A stretch of DNA of 64,000 bases, from assembly GCA_027422505.1 (NCBI GenBank), contig JAPQWV010001632.1, forward strand, positions 1 to 64,000, given 5' to 3'. The position numbers were made by a program, and so were the translations under genes. The notes beneath the pieces were generated by a model. That model saw nothing but the letters and a program-made list of their open reading frames with translations, had not been told where the DNA came from and did not search any database. This stretch comes from Craterostigma plantagineum. Lineage: Eukaryota; Streptophyta; Magnoliopsida; Lamiales; Linderniaceae. Positions 1-11,003 of the stretch are shown in pieces (positions within the stretch are counted from its first letter, which is position 1; the number at the start of each line of letters is the position of its first letter).

Positions 1-527
1 AATATCTCCTACCTCATCTGAATGCAACTACATAGTTACTCTACCACATGGTGATCCGACGCGCACCAACAAAATATTAAGAGGGTGCGTGCGACGTAAG
101 TATTGAGGGTAGGAACTTGAGTGCCGACTTGATTGTAATCCCGATGAACGACTACGATGTCATCTTCGGGATGGATTGGCTTTCAAAATATGGAGCCATC
201 ATCGATTGCAACAAGAAGGTCGTTAAGTTCCAGCTGCCCGAAGAAGACGCATTCACTTTTTCGGGTAAAGCAGATAAGAATAGTATTTCAAGAATATCAG
301 CTCTAAAGGCTCAACGACTCTTGAGATCAGGGTGTGAGTCTTATCTCGTATATGCGGTGAAGGCGGAGGACTTACCTCAGCCGGAACTAAGAAACGTACC
401 TATAGTCAAGGAATACGCCGATGTATTTCCCGATGATCTCCCAGGGTTACCCCCTGATCGAGAAATACAGTTCACGATAGATTTAATACCGGGGTCTGCC
501 CAATCTCTAAAGCTCCATATCGCCTAG
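1..527 (+). pseudogene. Tekay-type Ty3/gypsy protease end and linker (partial)
   Basis: This is the C-terminal part of a retroviral-type aspartic protease plus the linker to reverse transcriptase. The open stretch 117-527 carries the conserved block ending in VIFGMDWLSKYGA, which follows the protease active site in Tekay/Del-type chromovirus polyproteins. The catalytic aspartate lies upstream of the window. The frame stops at 525-527, just where the sequence should run into the reverse transcriptase; the RT frame resumes after a one-base shift near 500-510. I therefore read this as a broken polyprotein and not as a separate gene. The family assignment rests on the downstream RT, the chromodomain-like end and the LTR start. 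Confidence 0.85.
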
Positions 528-538
528 CGCCTAACGAA

Positions 539-2452
539 TTGAAGGAATTGAAGGAACAACTGGATGATTTACTGCAAAAAGGGTTTATCCAACCCAGTTT
601 TTCACCGTGGGGAGCACCAGTCTTGTTTGTACGAAAGAAGGATGGGTCGATGCGACTATGTATCGACTATAGAGAATTGAATAAGATCACTATCAAGAAT
701 AAATATCCGTTGCCAAGGATCGATGATCTGTTCGATCAATTACAAGGAGCGTCGGTATTTTCGAAAATTGACCTCCGTTCGGGATACCATCAGTTGAAGA
801 TCAGGGAGGTAGATGTTCCTAAAACGGCGTTCAGTACGAGGTACGGCCATTACGAGTTTTTGGTCATGCCTTTCGGACTGACTAATGCCCCTGCGGCTTT
901 TATGGATCTTATGAACCGAGTCTTTAAAGACTATCTCGACCACTTCGTAATCGTCTTTATTGACGACATTCTGATCTATTCTAAGACGAAAGAAGAACAC
1001 GAGAGGCACTTACGAATCGTCTTAGGAACCTTGCGTGAGAAACAGCTCTACGCCAAATTCAAGAAATGCGAATTTTGGCTTGAGCGAGTAGCCTTCTTGG
1101 GACACGTGATTTCCGGGAGTGGAATCTCCGTGGACCCGAGTAAGATTGAGGCCGTGAACAATTGGCCACGACCAACTACTCCGACCGAAGTCCGAAGTTT
1201 TCTAGGACTTGCGGGATACTACCGTAAGTTTATAGCGGACTTCTCTAGTATTGCCTCTACATTAACCAATTTAACGAGAAAGAACGTTCCGTTCAAATGG
1301 ACCGAAGCATGCGAACAGAGCTTTCAAGAATTGAAGAAACGTCTTACCTCTGCCCCAGTATTGACAATACCGTCAGGGACCGGAGGATTTGCGGTATACA
1401 GTGATGCTTCGAAGAATGGCTTGGGATGCGTGCTGATGCAGAACGGAAAAGTGATTGCCTACGCTTCGCGCCAACTAAAGGAATACGAGGAGAACTACCC
1501 AACCCATGATCTTGAATTAGCAGCAGTGGTCTTCGCTCTGAAGATCTGGAGACATTATCTCTACGGAGAGAAATGTGAGATCTTCACAGACCATAAGAGT
1601 TTGAAGTATTTCTTCACTCAGAAGGAACTGAATATGCGACAGCGAAGATGGCTGGAGCTCGTCAAGGACTACGACTGCGTTATTAGCTATCACCCAGGCA
1701 AGGCAAACGTAGTCGCAGATGCGCTAAGCCGAAAAGCGGTAAATACAGAGTTACATCAACTTGGAATAGAAATAGTTAACTTGGGCGAAGTTGAGGCAAG
1801 ACTAGCAGCGCTAACCCTCCAACCCACGCTGCTAGAACAAATCAAGAGAATGCAAGAAGAAGACGAACTTTACCTAAAAATGAAGGAAGCACCTCCCGAA
1901 GATTTTAACATCCGAGAAGATGGAGCTTTGCTATACAAGAATCGTCTTTATGTACCTAACAACGAGGAGCTGCGACAAACGATAATGAAGGAAGCACACA
2001 CAACCACATATTCGGTACACCCAGGAGCCACGAAAATGTATCAAGATCTGCGAATAACCTACTGGTGGCCAGGAATGAAGAAAGACATCGCAGCGTTCGT
2101 AAACCGATGTATGACCTGCCAATTAATTAAAGCGGAACACCAGCGACCCGGTGGAACCCTACAGCCTCTACCCATTCCGGAATGGAAGTGGGATCATATC
2201 ACGATGGATTTCGTCGTTGGTTTACCTAAAACGACGAAAGGCCACGATGCTATTTGGGTGATTGTTGATCGTCTGACCAAATCAGCTCATTTCCTTCCAA
2301 TTAGTTCCACTTTTTCCATGGAACGCTATGCGGAATTATATATTCAGGAAATCATCCGCCTCCATGGAATTCCAATTTCTATAGTCTCGGATCGAGATTC
2401 GAGATTTCTGTCCAACTTTTGGCAAAAGCTTACAGAAAGCAATGGGTACTAA
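539..2452 (+). pseudogene. Tekay-type pol: reverse transcriptase, RNase H, integrase start
   Basis: The longest open piece of the Tekay pol (637 codons). RT occupies roughly residues 1-230: the finger motif CIDYRELN is at about 41-48 and the catalytic box FIDD at 140-143. RNase H follows, with the acidic set D289, E326, D351 and D394. The integrase begins near residue 480: zinc-finger H487/H494/C524/C527 and the first two core acids D557 and D618. The frame is lost at about 2440, before the third catalytic residue (E), which lies in the next frame. Domain order PR-RT-RH-INT marks Ty3/gypsy. The ATG at 539 is internal to the ancestral polyprotein and not a true start. Confidence 0.93.
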
Positions 2453-3254
2453 GCTCTCGTTCAGTACTGCATATCATCCCCAGACCGACGGGCAGTCTGA
2501 ACGGACGATCCAAACCCTTGAGGACATGTTGCGAGCGTGCGTCCTAGACTTCAAGGGAAACTGGAGTAAGTACTTGCCGCTGATCGAATTTCCTACAACA
2601 ATAGTTTCCATGCTACGATCGGGATGGCACCGTACGAAGCACTATACGGGCGCAAGTGCCGATCCCCAGTCCATTGGGACGAAATAGGTGAACAAGCTTT
2701 ACTAGGACCTGATATGATCCGAGAAACAACAGAAGCAGTGACCAAGATCCGGGAAAGAATGCGAACGGCTCAGAGCCGACAGAAGAGCTACGCTGATCGT
2801 CGACGACGACCTTGGAATTTGCGCAAAATGACGAAGTATTTTTGAAAATCTCCCCGATGAAAGGAGTGAAGCGATTTGGAAAAAGGGCAAGCTAAGCCCA
2901 AGATACATAGGCCCGTTTAGAATTTCCAGACAAGTCGGCGAAGTAGCGTACCAATTAGAACTGCCAGCTTCCCTATCGCAAATTCACGACGTATTTCACG
3001 TATCGACATTACGAAAATACGTCGCGGACCCGAGTCATGTCATCCAGAACGAGCTTCTTCATCAACAGCTCAAGCCTGACTTGAGTTACGAAGAGAAACC
3101 TGTAGACATTCTGATGTACGAGTCGAAACGACTACGGAATAAGACTATTCCGCTAGTTAAAGTTCTGTGGCGGAATCAATCAGTTGAGGAAGCCACATGG
3201 GAACGTGAGGATGATATGAGAATTCGTTATCCCGAGTTATTCCAGTCGGCGTAA
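2442..3254 (+). pseudogene. Tekay-type integrase C-terminal half with chromodomain-like end
   Basis: Continuation of the Tekay pol in shifted frames. 2442-2687 carries the integrase core end with the third catalytic Glu in the [10 protein letters not shown] block. The frame moves near 2600 to 2624-2845 ([15 protein letters not shown] block) and again near 2820, then stays open to the stop at 3252-3254. The last 40 or so residues (KVLWRNQSVEEATWERED) match the chromodomain-like tail of plant chromoviruses, which is thought to guide integration to heterochromatin. At least three frame breaks in the whole pol make it non-functional as read. It ends 34 bases before the 3' LTR, as expected for a complete element. 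Confidence 0.88.
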
Positions 3255-3270
3255 TTTCGGGGACGAAATT

Positions 3271-3288
3271 CTTTTAAGGGGGGGAGGA
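3271..3288 (+). other. Polypurine tract of the Tekay element
   Basis: A purine-rich run with seven consecutive G directly abuts the LTR start TGTAATACCC. This is the expected primer site for plus-strand DNA synthesis. Confidence 0.88.
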
Positions 3289-5794
3289 TGTAATACCCGT
3301 AAGTTTTAATACGGGATTTTGATGTAAATTAATAATATAATTTTTGCTAAAGTAGGAAATTGATAATGAATTTGAATACTAAAAATAATTCGAATTATCA
3401 CCAAAGAAATTAATAAAATAATACCCTTAATTAAAATATATGTTGGACGGTGATTGTAGTGCTTAAGCTTAGAAATTGGACTGTACGTTGCTTAGCAAAA
3501 AAAAAAAAAAAAAAAATCACATGAAATAGGCCCAAGTTATTATAATTATAATTAAAGAAATAGGGTTGCTTAACACTTAGGAAACATAAGGATAGATACT
3601 TAGTCTTATCACACGAAGTCCAAGATCTCTTCTTATACATATCCCATAATTCATTCAAGGAACTTATTAAAGGTGAAACTTCATCATAAGGAAGATCTCG
3701 ACAAAGCTTGAACCCCTAACAAACCCAAACATTCAGAAGGTAAGACGGATATAAATATAGTGTATTATGTTTATTAAACTTACATGTTTTCGATGGTTAT
3801 ATAGTGTATGTGAATCTCGGGTGAATTGAAAACAAATTAGATGATAATTTCGTGACCTTAGATGCTGAGTTGAGTTAAAGATTTTCGAGTTTTGTCAGGC
3901 TAGGTGCAAGTTGATAAAATTCAGAATTGTTCTCTGCATTATAGTAATCATGGAAAACCCTAGTTCTTGAGGAAACTTGGTATTTTAGAGTGTAAGAATT
4001 TCTGGGTTTAAAATTATTCTTGGAGACGATACTGCTGGATATATGTTTTAGGGTTTGATAGAAATCGGACGACTCAAGATATGCAGTAGAAATGATTTCG
4101 ATATTATAAGATGTCGAGAGATATTTAGGAGAAATGTCGACATTACCGAGAACTTGAACTCGACATTTTTATATGTCTCGACATTTTGTTCGAGCTCGAC
4201 ATTTTATACGTCTCGACATTTTGAGCTCGACATAGAAAATGTATTCGACATTTTTATGACTCGACATTTTTATGGTCTCGATATTGTATAAGAACTTCGA
4301 CATTTTACAATGGTTTTATCGAGATGTTTTCAATAGTAATTGATCTCGACATTTCAAGGGGTCTCGACTTCTTTAGGGTCTCGATATTTTTAGGATATTA
4401 ATGTGGTTTGGATATCTCGACATTTTAACCAAGGACATCTCGACATTTTTCAAGGGGTTCGACTTTTTCAAGAGATCATGGTCTCGACATTTTCATAACC
4501 TATAACAAGATCTCGATATCTATTTGTTTTGCTATAAGCTTCGACATTTATAAACACTGATAATAAGATCTCCCTATCTCGATATTTTTTATATGTCTCG
4601 ACATTTTGAGGAATAAGATGTCGACATTTGTGAGATTTCGACATTGTGTTTTAATTAATAAATTTTCGGTATTTTAGAAATTTTGCTATTTCTGGGGTTT
4701 TAATATTTTAGGGAATTTATTTTAGGAATATACTTATTTTTAGGTTTCTATAAATCTTAGGGTTTTGATAATTTTAGGGTTTCCGAGAACTAGCACATAT
4801 ACTAATAATATTATTATATTCAGACGACCGATCTATAGAGACTTCACGGGATTTCGTAGTTGGTTATAGCGGGAGGACAGGTAGGTGAAACATTCATCTA
4901 CAACGCGTAAACACTTACCTGCTATTATGTGATTACGTGACTTATGTGATTTACGTGTTTTACGTATGCTTTATGTGACATCACGTTTCATGTGTATCAC
5001 GTATGTACATGGCATCGCATGACATGGTGAGGGATAATGACCACATTAGTGGTGACACCTTAAGACTTAAGGTGTCGATTGAGCGGGGTAGAGTGTGCCG
5101 ATTTTGGCAGTCAGACTCGTAGCGGAGTTGAGGTTGGGCTCGCGGGGCACCTGACGGGAGACAGACTTGAGCGATCTGTCTACTCGGGCGTGAGCGACCC
5201 GAGGTGCAAACCGTCGGATGTGTTGTGTAGCGGAAGGGGCGACCTGATAGGAGGACGTTGACGTGATCGATCAGCGCACTATCGGCGTGGGCACCGCTAG
5301 TCTGGCGTTAACGACCAGACGATATATTTTATTTTATTGCGCGCGAGGTGCCGAGTCCAGCCTAGGGCCCTGATATTGAGATCCGATAGAAATGTGGGAA
5401 CGAGCGTGCATTATATCATGTTGTGAGAATTGGGGTTGGGAATGAGAGCACGCTGCATTGCATATTCACCTACTGGGCAATCGCTCAGTGTTTACGTGTT
5501 GTAGGTACTGAGTCCGACGCTGATACGCGTCGTGACTAAGGCGGCTGGTGGCGGTGCTCCACGGACTTTTGAGGGCGGAGCGGTACATGGATGAAGACCT
5601 GTGGAGCGGCGATAGGACTTTTGTTTCTTTTGACATTTTTGGGGCTTCGGCCCATTGTACAGATACTAATATGTAGAATAATATTTTGTGGTATTATAAT
5701 ATGTTTTGGAAATTGTTTTAATTAGACGGGCCTTCCGCGGCTTACGTTGCGGAAATCCGCCACTAACCTTAATTAGAAAAGTAGGGTCGCCACA
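3289..5794 (+). mobile_element. Tekay 3' LTR (about 2.5 kb)
   Basis: Starts TGTAATACCC right after the polypurine tract, a start typical of Tekay/Del LTRs, and ends with GTCGCCACA. Beyond 5794 the sequence becomes homologous to the right-arm copia LTR (near 59690, reversed), so the end is fixed by that junction to within a few bases. The 5' LTR and the left TSD are outside the window, so the TSD cannot be tested. It contains a homopolymer A run (3500-3517) and a dense short-motif array (4130-4645). I see no gene in it. Confidence 0.85.
4130..4645 (+). repeat. Clustered TCTCGACATTTT motif in Tekay LTR
   Basis: More than twenty copies of TCGACATTT or close variants (TCGATATTT, TCGACTTTT) lie within about 510 bases, at irregular spacing of 15-50 bases and always in the same orientation. 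The sequence between copies is not conserved, so this is not a simple tandem repeat. Confidence 0.85.
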
Positions 5795-6440
5795 CTTGGG
5801 TTTGGCCAAGTGCTTAAAATGCTTGAGGGTATATTTGCAATTTGACCCTAAGACTGATTTTCGAATTATGCCTTGGGAATTAATTTCGAAATATAAATGT
5901 AAATATAGAAATAATGTATTTGGAACATTGTTTATTTTAAGGTGAAAATTTCGAAATTAATCTTGGATTAAGTTTCGAATTTTATACCATATTTACAGAT
6001 ACTTAGTTTGACTTAATATATAAGTTAGTTGTCTAATTACAGTAACTATCCTTATATGAATTTTGAATTAAATAAGGGAGAGAAAGATACGGCAAAATCT
6101 CTCCACTTAAGGAGCAAAATCAAAAGCCATATCTTTGAGATATCCTAGGGATTTCCAAATATGTCATAGTATAAATAGGGCAGCCCTATTTCATAATTTG
6201 GAGTGAAATTTTCGTCCATAACAAGGCACCAAACACACACCGAACGCACACACTCTTCTTTCACGCGACGGCTCTGTTCTCTCTGGCCATCTTTAGAGAA
6301 CTGATTCCGTGGTACACTGCGAGGTCGGCGTGACGATCTAGTGCCATCCACCACTATCGACGAAGCCCTGAAGAAAAGGACGAGGAGCTGCCACTCACTT
6401 CAACTGGTAATTCTCTACGGGTTTGACCCACCCTATTACA
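5795..6440 (+). mobile_element. Copia-R LTR fragment (3' part), left-arm copy
   Basis: Homologous in reverse to 59042-59690, the 3' part of the LTR of the Ty1/copia element that fills 60838-64000. It includes the U3 end with a TATA box (6170-6179) and the transcribed leader. The U3 start is missing here because the Tekay element abuts at 5794. The right edge is uncertain: an LTR-like end (CCCTATTACA) occurs at 6440, but no TSD can be checked. Reading frames inside it are short and I do not regard them as genes. Confidence 0.7.
6170..6179 (+). promoter_or_regulatory. TATA box of the copia LTR
   Basis: TATAAATAGG, followed by a C-rich leader. The right-arm copy of this site (near 59300, reversed) has lost the match. 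Confidence 0.65.
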
Positions 6441-6544
6441 TGCCTATGTGTTACTCTTCTGGTCCGGGCAACGAGGGCAACAAGGGAACCCGGAAAATTG
6501 TTGTTCCGCACCGTACCCGGGACGTGGCGTCTCAGGGAGACATC

Positions 6545-7432
6545 GGGTAACTCAACAGAACTGACGCTGCCACACCTCGGGCAGTCAGCTCGGTATTGGT
6601 TCGAGAAGAACAAAAAGTACAGAAGCCGATTTACTTCGTAAGTCATGCCCTAAAAGGCGCGGAGACAAGGTACACCATTGTGAGAAATTGCTGCTAGCTC
6701 TACTCATCACAGCCCGAACACTACGCCCATATTTTCTATCGCATCGCATAATAGTACTGACCATCAACTGATTGGGAAGATAGCCACCCGACCCGACATT
6801 TCGGGAAGGGCCGTGAAATTCCACAGAGTTAGGGGAATACGACATCCAGTACAGACCTCGGACGACAATTAAGGCTCAGGCATTGGCAGACTTCATGGAG
6901 GAACTAGTCGGGGACTTTCCGGATGAAATGTGAAAAATGTTCGTAGATGGGTCTTCATGCAGCTCAGGAAATGGAGTCGGGATACTGCTCATATCCCCAT
7001 GGGGAAAGAAACGAACATTGGCCTCAGGCTTAAATTTAAAGCATCGAACAACGAGACGGAGTACGAGGCACTACTCGTGGGGCTTCGAGCGGCTCGACGG
7101 ATGGAATCACTCACTTAATGTTACATTCGAACTCCCAACTCGTCGTCGAGCAGCTGGGAGGGAACTCCGAAGTCAAGGGAGAAAACGTGGAAAAATACGT
7201 TAAGGCCTTCGAGGAGATCAAAGGGGGCTTCGAGGAACTTAAGATCATCTTCATAACCCATGTAGAGAACGAGAAGGCCGACCAGATGGCCAAATGGGCA
7301 AGCGCTATAGAAACGCCCGAGGAGAAGGGAAAAATCATGTGCCTCTGGCAAATCGAGGACCAGATTGCGCCCAACCCACATATCCCCCCAGGGGATTGGA
7401 GATATGAAATATACCAATGCCTGTGTCGCTAA
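6545..7432 (+). pseudogene. Tat-lineage pol remnant (Tat-L): RNase H plus second RNase H
   Basis: Broken frames encode an RNase H tail (SSVLVREEQ, YFVSHALKGAETRYTIV near 6580-6690) followed by a second RNase H-like domain: FVDGSSCSSGNGVGILL near 6940, then LHSNSQLVVEQLGG and VENEKADQMAKWASA at 7118-7310. A second, archaeal-type RNase H is a known mark of Tat-lineage Ty3/gypsy elements. The frame contains several stops and shifts; for example a TGA near 6930 stands where the right-arm copy keeps a Trp codon. RT, protease and gag are missing upstream, where the copia LTR abuts directly. Confidence 0.85.
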
Positions 7433-8475
7433 CTACTACCCGAAGACAAATCTCTGGCCCAAAAACTTCTGAGGAGGGCCCAGGGATTTTCACTGATGGA
7501 TAAGATCCTGTTTAAAAGATCCTACGCCGGACCACTACTGCGATGTGTATCCAAGGAAGAAGGAGAATATGTCCTTCGATAGATCCATGAAGGTATTTGC
7601 GGAAGCCACATCGAAAGTCGGGCGCTGACGAGAAAAACGCACTTAGCTGCTTCTTCTGGTCGATGATGAAAGAAGATGCGTTGAAGCTAGTCTGTGGATG
7701 CCTTAACTGCAGAAGCATGCCAGTCTTCAGAGAATGCCCGCCGCGGCCATGAACTCGGTAACCTCACCTTGCCCCTACGACCAGCGGGGCTTAGATATTG
7801 TCGGTCCTTTCTTAGGAAATGTGGCGCAGAAAATGTTTTTGCTGGTGGCTGTGGACTACTTCTCGAAGTGGGTGGAGGCGAAGCCCTGGCAAAAATCACC
7901 GAGACAGCAATCATGGCCTTCAAATGGGAAAACATAATCTGCCGCTTCGGGATCCCTAGGAGACTAATCTCTGACAGCGGGAGATAATTCAGCGGAAAAA
8001 AGCTAAAGGAGTGGTGCGAGCAGCGTCGCGATAGAACAAGTCTTCACTTTAGTGGCATACCCTCAGAGCAATGGACAAGTGGAGGTCACCAATCGCACCA
8101 TCGTTCAAGGGCTGAAGGCTCGACTGGAAGGGTTAGAAAGATCTTGCTTCAACGAGCTCCAAAGCGTCCTCTAATCATATCGGAAAACTCCCCGAGAAGG
8201 AACGAACGAAACCCCCTTTAGCCTGGTTTACGAAAGTGAAGCAGTTCTGCCTGCGAAAATCGGCATTGAAAGCGCACGTATACAAACATATCCCGAAGAC
8301 AACAACCGACTCCGACCTGAAGACCTTGACCTCATTGAGGAAGAACGGGAAAGAGTAGCCCTCATGATGACTGCCTACCGGAAAATGATGACTAAGGCTT
8401 ACAATCGCCGAGTGCGGACTAAGAAGTACGAAGTGGGAGACTTCGTAATGGAAGAAATCCTCAACTAAGAGGGAA
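7433..8475 (+). pseudogene. Tat-lineage integrase remnant (Tat-L)
   Basis: Continues the Tat pol. The N-terminal zinc-finger area is recognisable near 7560-7640 (GICGSHIESRAL), and the core near 7740-7935 reads DQRGLDIVGPFLGNVAQ and LLVAVDYFSKWVEAKPW. The block around 7950-8110 (ISDSGR, then QSNGQVEVTN in another frame) corresponds to the second and third catalytic acids. Many stops and frame changes are present; the element is dead. It is interrupted at 8476-8480 by the Copia-S LTR and resumes at 9268. The right-arm counterpart is 56594-57500. Confidence 0.83.
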
Positions 8476-8480
8476 GGAGG

Positions 8481-9262
8481 TGTTGGGGTTGAGCAGTAAT
8501 TTTCCGGGCCCAGCGGAAGGTTTGTTTTGGATCCGCGACAAATTTATCTGGACAATATAAAGCCGAAATAACGCCGGTAGAGAACACGATATTTTTATGC
8601 GGTTCGGCCAATACCGCCTACCTCCACGAAGAGCACCAGTTTTACTATATTGAGTATTTTACAGCGTACAAACTAGCACTCTTTTTAACCAAAACTCGAG
8701 ACCCCTTACCCACCCAGGTAATGTATATGTACCTATTCCCAACAACCCCAATATAACTAAAACCCTCACCCTTATCCACCCGGATAGGTTTCCCTCTCAC
8801 TATTTCTCTCTCACTGAATTATTCTCACTTGATTTGGGATGATAATAACTGAAGAGTCCTCAGCTATTTATAGATGTTTTCAGCTCTTCTGGACCACTCA
8901 AAACCGGTGGCCACGATCCGCCGCGTCACCAGTTTTGGACCGCTTGAAACCGGTGGCCAGGAATCCCCCGCGTCGCCAGTTCTGGACCGTTTGAAACCGG
9001 TGGCCAGGAATCCACCGCGCCGCTCAGTTCTGGACCGCTTGAAACCGGTGGCCAGGAATCCGCCGCACCTCTCAGTTCTGGACCGCTTGAAACCGGTGGC
9101 CAGGAATCCGCCGCGTCGCCAGTTGATATGGGCCACTCATTCTTTATCTTTAAGTATTTTCCTTTTTCCTTTATATACATAAAATAATATTATAATATTA
9201 TATAATATTATTTTACTATTGTTTCTTTTTCTTTCTTTACTGCCCTGACGGCTTGCCTAATA
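8481..9262 (-). mobile_element. Copia-S solo LTR
   Basis: A single LTR of 782 bases in reverse orientation, flanked by the 5-bp TSD GGAGG at 8476-8480 and 9263-9267. The ends are TGTTGGGG and CTAATA (the terminal CA has mutated to TA). The same insertion, with the same TSD, survives as a two-LTR element in the right arm (53468-56588). The left copy has therefore been reduced to a solo LTR, most simply by LTR-LTR recombination. It includes the TATA box (reversed, near 8866-8875) and the 48-bp minisatellite. Confidence 0.92.
8884..9125 (-). repeat. 48-bp minisatellite in Copia-S LTR, five copies
   Basis: About five units of roughly 48 bases built around GGCCACCGGTTTCAAGCGGT and GTCCAGAACTG (given for the reverse strand). 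The unit is a multiple of three, which produces repetitive open frames in several phases; these are not genes. It lies immediately upstream of the LTR TATA box. Confidence 0.9.
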
Positions 9263-9267
9263 GGAGG

Positions 9268-9405
9268 AAGCTTGAGCCTAAGTTCGAGGACCCTTACCAT
9301 GTCGTCAAGAAAGTGGGGGAGGCCTCCTACTACCTCGAAGACGTCGAATAGAAGCAACTCGACCGGCCCTGGAACGCCCGCAAGCTTCGGCAGTATTATC
9401 CCTAG
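9268..9405 (+). pseudogene. Tat-L integrase C-terminal tail
   Basis: After the Copia-S insertion the Tat integrase tail resumes: RKLEPKFEDPYHVVKKVGEASYYLED, then PWNARKLRQYYP and a stop. This block (the so-called GPY/F-like region) closes plant Ty3/gypsy integrases. One internal TAG interrupts it. Counterpart: 53325-53462, reverse strand. Confidence 0.8.
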
Positions 9406-9659
9406 AGAGGTGGTACCCTCATTACGCATACTTATATTTTCTCATTAAGTTTTAGCACTGTTTGTCCAAGGTCGCTTCTTACCACTTGGATGTGAGCCAT
9501 ACACTATTATTAATGCAATTCCTTTTCTTTCCATACGAGGGTGATTCGGGCAAACGCTTGAAACAAATAAAAGACACGAAGACCCGGGTAGAAGATTTAT
9601 TCCCTAAGGGGCACCATATCTAACCCCCAGGGACAAACTATCCCCCTTCAGGCAAAATT

Positions 9660-9990
9660 AAGTGCGCACATCGAATCCCTCCGCGAGAGGCTGAAATCTT
9701 CCCTAGGGAAGAGAAGACCGCGCGCGCATTGAATCCCCCCGTGAGAGGCAGCTCATTGTTCCCTTCGGGAACGTCCCGCACATTGAATCCCTCTACGAGA
9801 GGCTAAAATCTTCCCCTAGGGAAGAGAAGACCGTGCACACATTGAATCCCTCCGCGAGATGCAGCTCACTGCTCCATTCGAGAACGTTTTGCACATTGAA
9901 TCCCTCTACGAGAGGCTGAAATCTTCACATAAGAAAGAGAAGACCACGCGCACATGGAATCCCTCTAGAGAGGCAGCTCACCATTCGCTG
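9660..9990. repeat. Tandem-like array of CACATTGAATCCCTC units
   Basis: Six units start near 9667, 9726, 9779, 9838, 9892 and 9951, alternating between spacings of about 52-54 and 59 bases. Each unit has CACATTGAATCCCTC followed by a GAGAGGC box; the sequences between units also alternate (GAAGAGAAGACC versus CAGCTCA). It lies 3' of the Tat pol. The right-arm copy is 52745-53075. The flanking 9406-9660 shows no gene. Confidence 0.82.
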
Positions 9991-10371
9991 CGAAAATTCC
10001 TTATAAAGATCTCCGAGGCTCTCCTCAGGCTCAGGGGGATGCCCCTGGCTCAGGGTAAGGGACCCTCAGAACGCGACTGATCGAGACAGTAAAGGAAGGA
10101 GGCGTTGCGCAAGATAAAAGTCAAATGGGGGAAACATAAATTTTTTATTTATAAATATACCCTGAGCGTCATCAAGGTAAACAAGACAGGAATACAGGAA
10201 ATAGAATAGTTCATGGAAAAACAAGGAAATAACGGAAGACTCAGACATGACTCCGAAAAGCAAACAACGAACTAAAAATCTCCGACAAACTAATTTCTCT
10301 CAGCTGGGCCGCTACCCTGGGAAGCACGCTGCTATTGCCTAAATCGAATTCATCCCAGAGAGTTTTCCCCT

Positions 10372-10794
10372 TCACCTTCTTTGGGGGTGAGCGACGAGGG
10401 GCCAGGGCCATAAATGCCGCCTCTGGGTCCAGGAAATCAAAGGGTGAGCGCTTTCCGGGAAGCCATTAGCTCTGATCTGGGACAAGCACCACCGGAACCC
10501 GGAGTTGAAGTACAGGTTGGCTGCCTCAGACACCTTCTTGATAGGGACCAGCTCTCGACACGCTTGGGTTTCCCGACTACGGCTGACCTCTCTCTCTGAA
10601 TGGAGCTCCTGACGGAGCTTCCCGATCTCAAACTGGGCCTTGGTTAACAAGTTCTTCAAGCGACCCACTTCCTGAACCTCCTCATTCACCGTCATAGTCA
10701 TCTCAACATTGCAGTTCAGAACCGAATCCACCATCCTCTGTTGAAGACGGTACCGACGAGCTCCCTCACAAGACAGGGAATACGCCTGAAACAA
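10372..10794 (-). pseudogene. Reverse-strand coiled-coil exon 3' of Tat-L
   Basis: A 140-codon frame running opposite to the Tat pol. The middle is strongly helical and charged (LKNLLTKAQFEIGKLRQELHSEREVSR), followed by YFNSGFRWCLSQIRANGFPES. This layout resembles extra antisense ORFs reported in Tat-lineage elements; I cannot name a function. It is likely the last exon of a spliced gene: a pyrimidine-rich acceptor ends TTTCAG at the ORF edge, and a CAGGTACGA donor lies about 55 bases upstream, with the frame open across it. Athila-A has cut the gene off at 11003. The C-terminus is shifted relative to the right-arm copy. Downstream, 10081-10371 holds only AT-rich 3' sequence. Confidence 0.6.
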
Positions 10795-11003
10795 GGCAGT
10801 TACAATAAAAATTCACCCGAATCTGAAAATAACAGTCGTACCTGACTCAAGGCCAAAGCCCACCCCTTCCAAAAGCTTGCGTATAGAACAATCAAATCCT
10901 AAAACTATTTACTTTTCCAAACGTGATTTAGGCATGACAGACAACTTATATAATCCGTCTTTGACTTTTTCTACCTTTGAAAGGGTGCGTGTGTTTTGCT
11001 TTA

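Noticed and set aside
5079..5261. 60-codon ORF in the Tekay LTR
   Set aside because: GC-rich part of the LTR with no domain and no start context; other LTR positions show similar chance frames.
8864..9182. Repetitive-peptide ORFs (GGFLATGFKRSRT units), also at 55886-56248
   Set aside because: Translations of the 48-bp minisatellite, open in several phases because the unit is a multiple of three.
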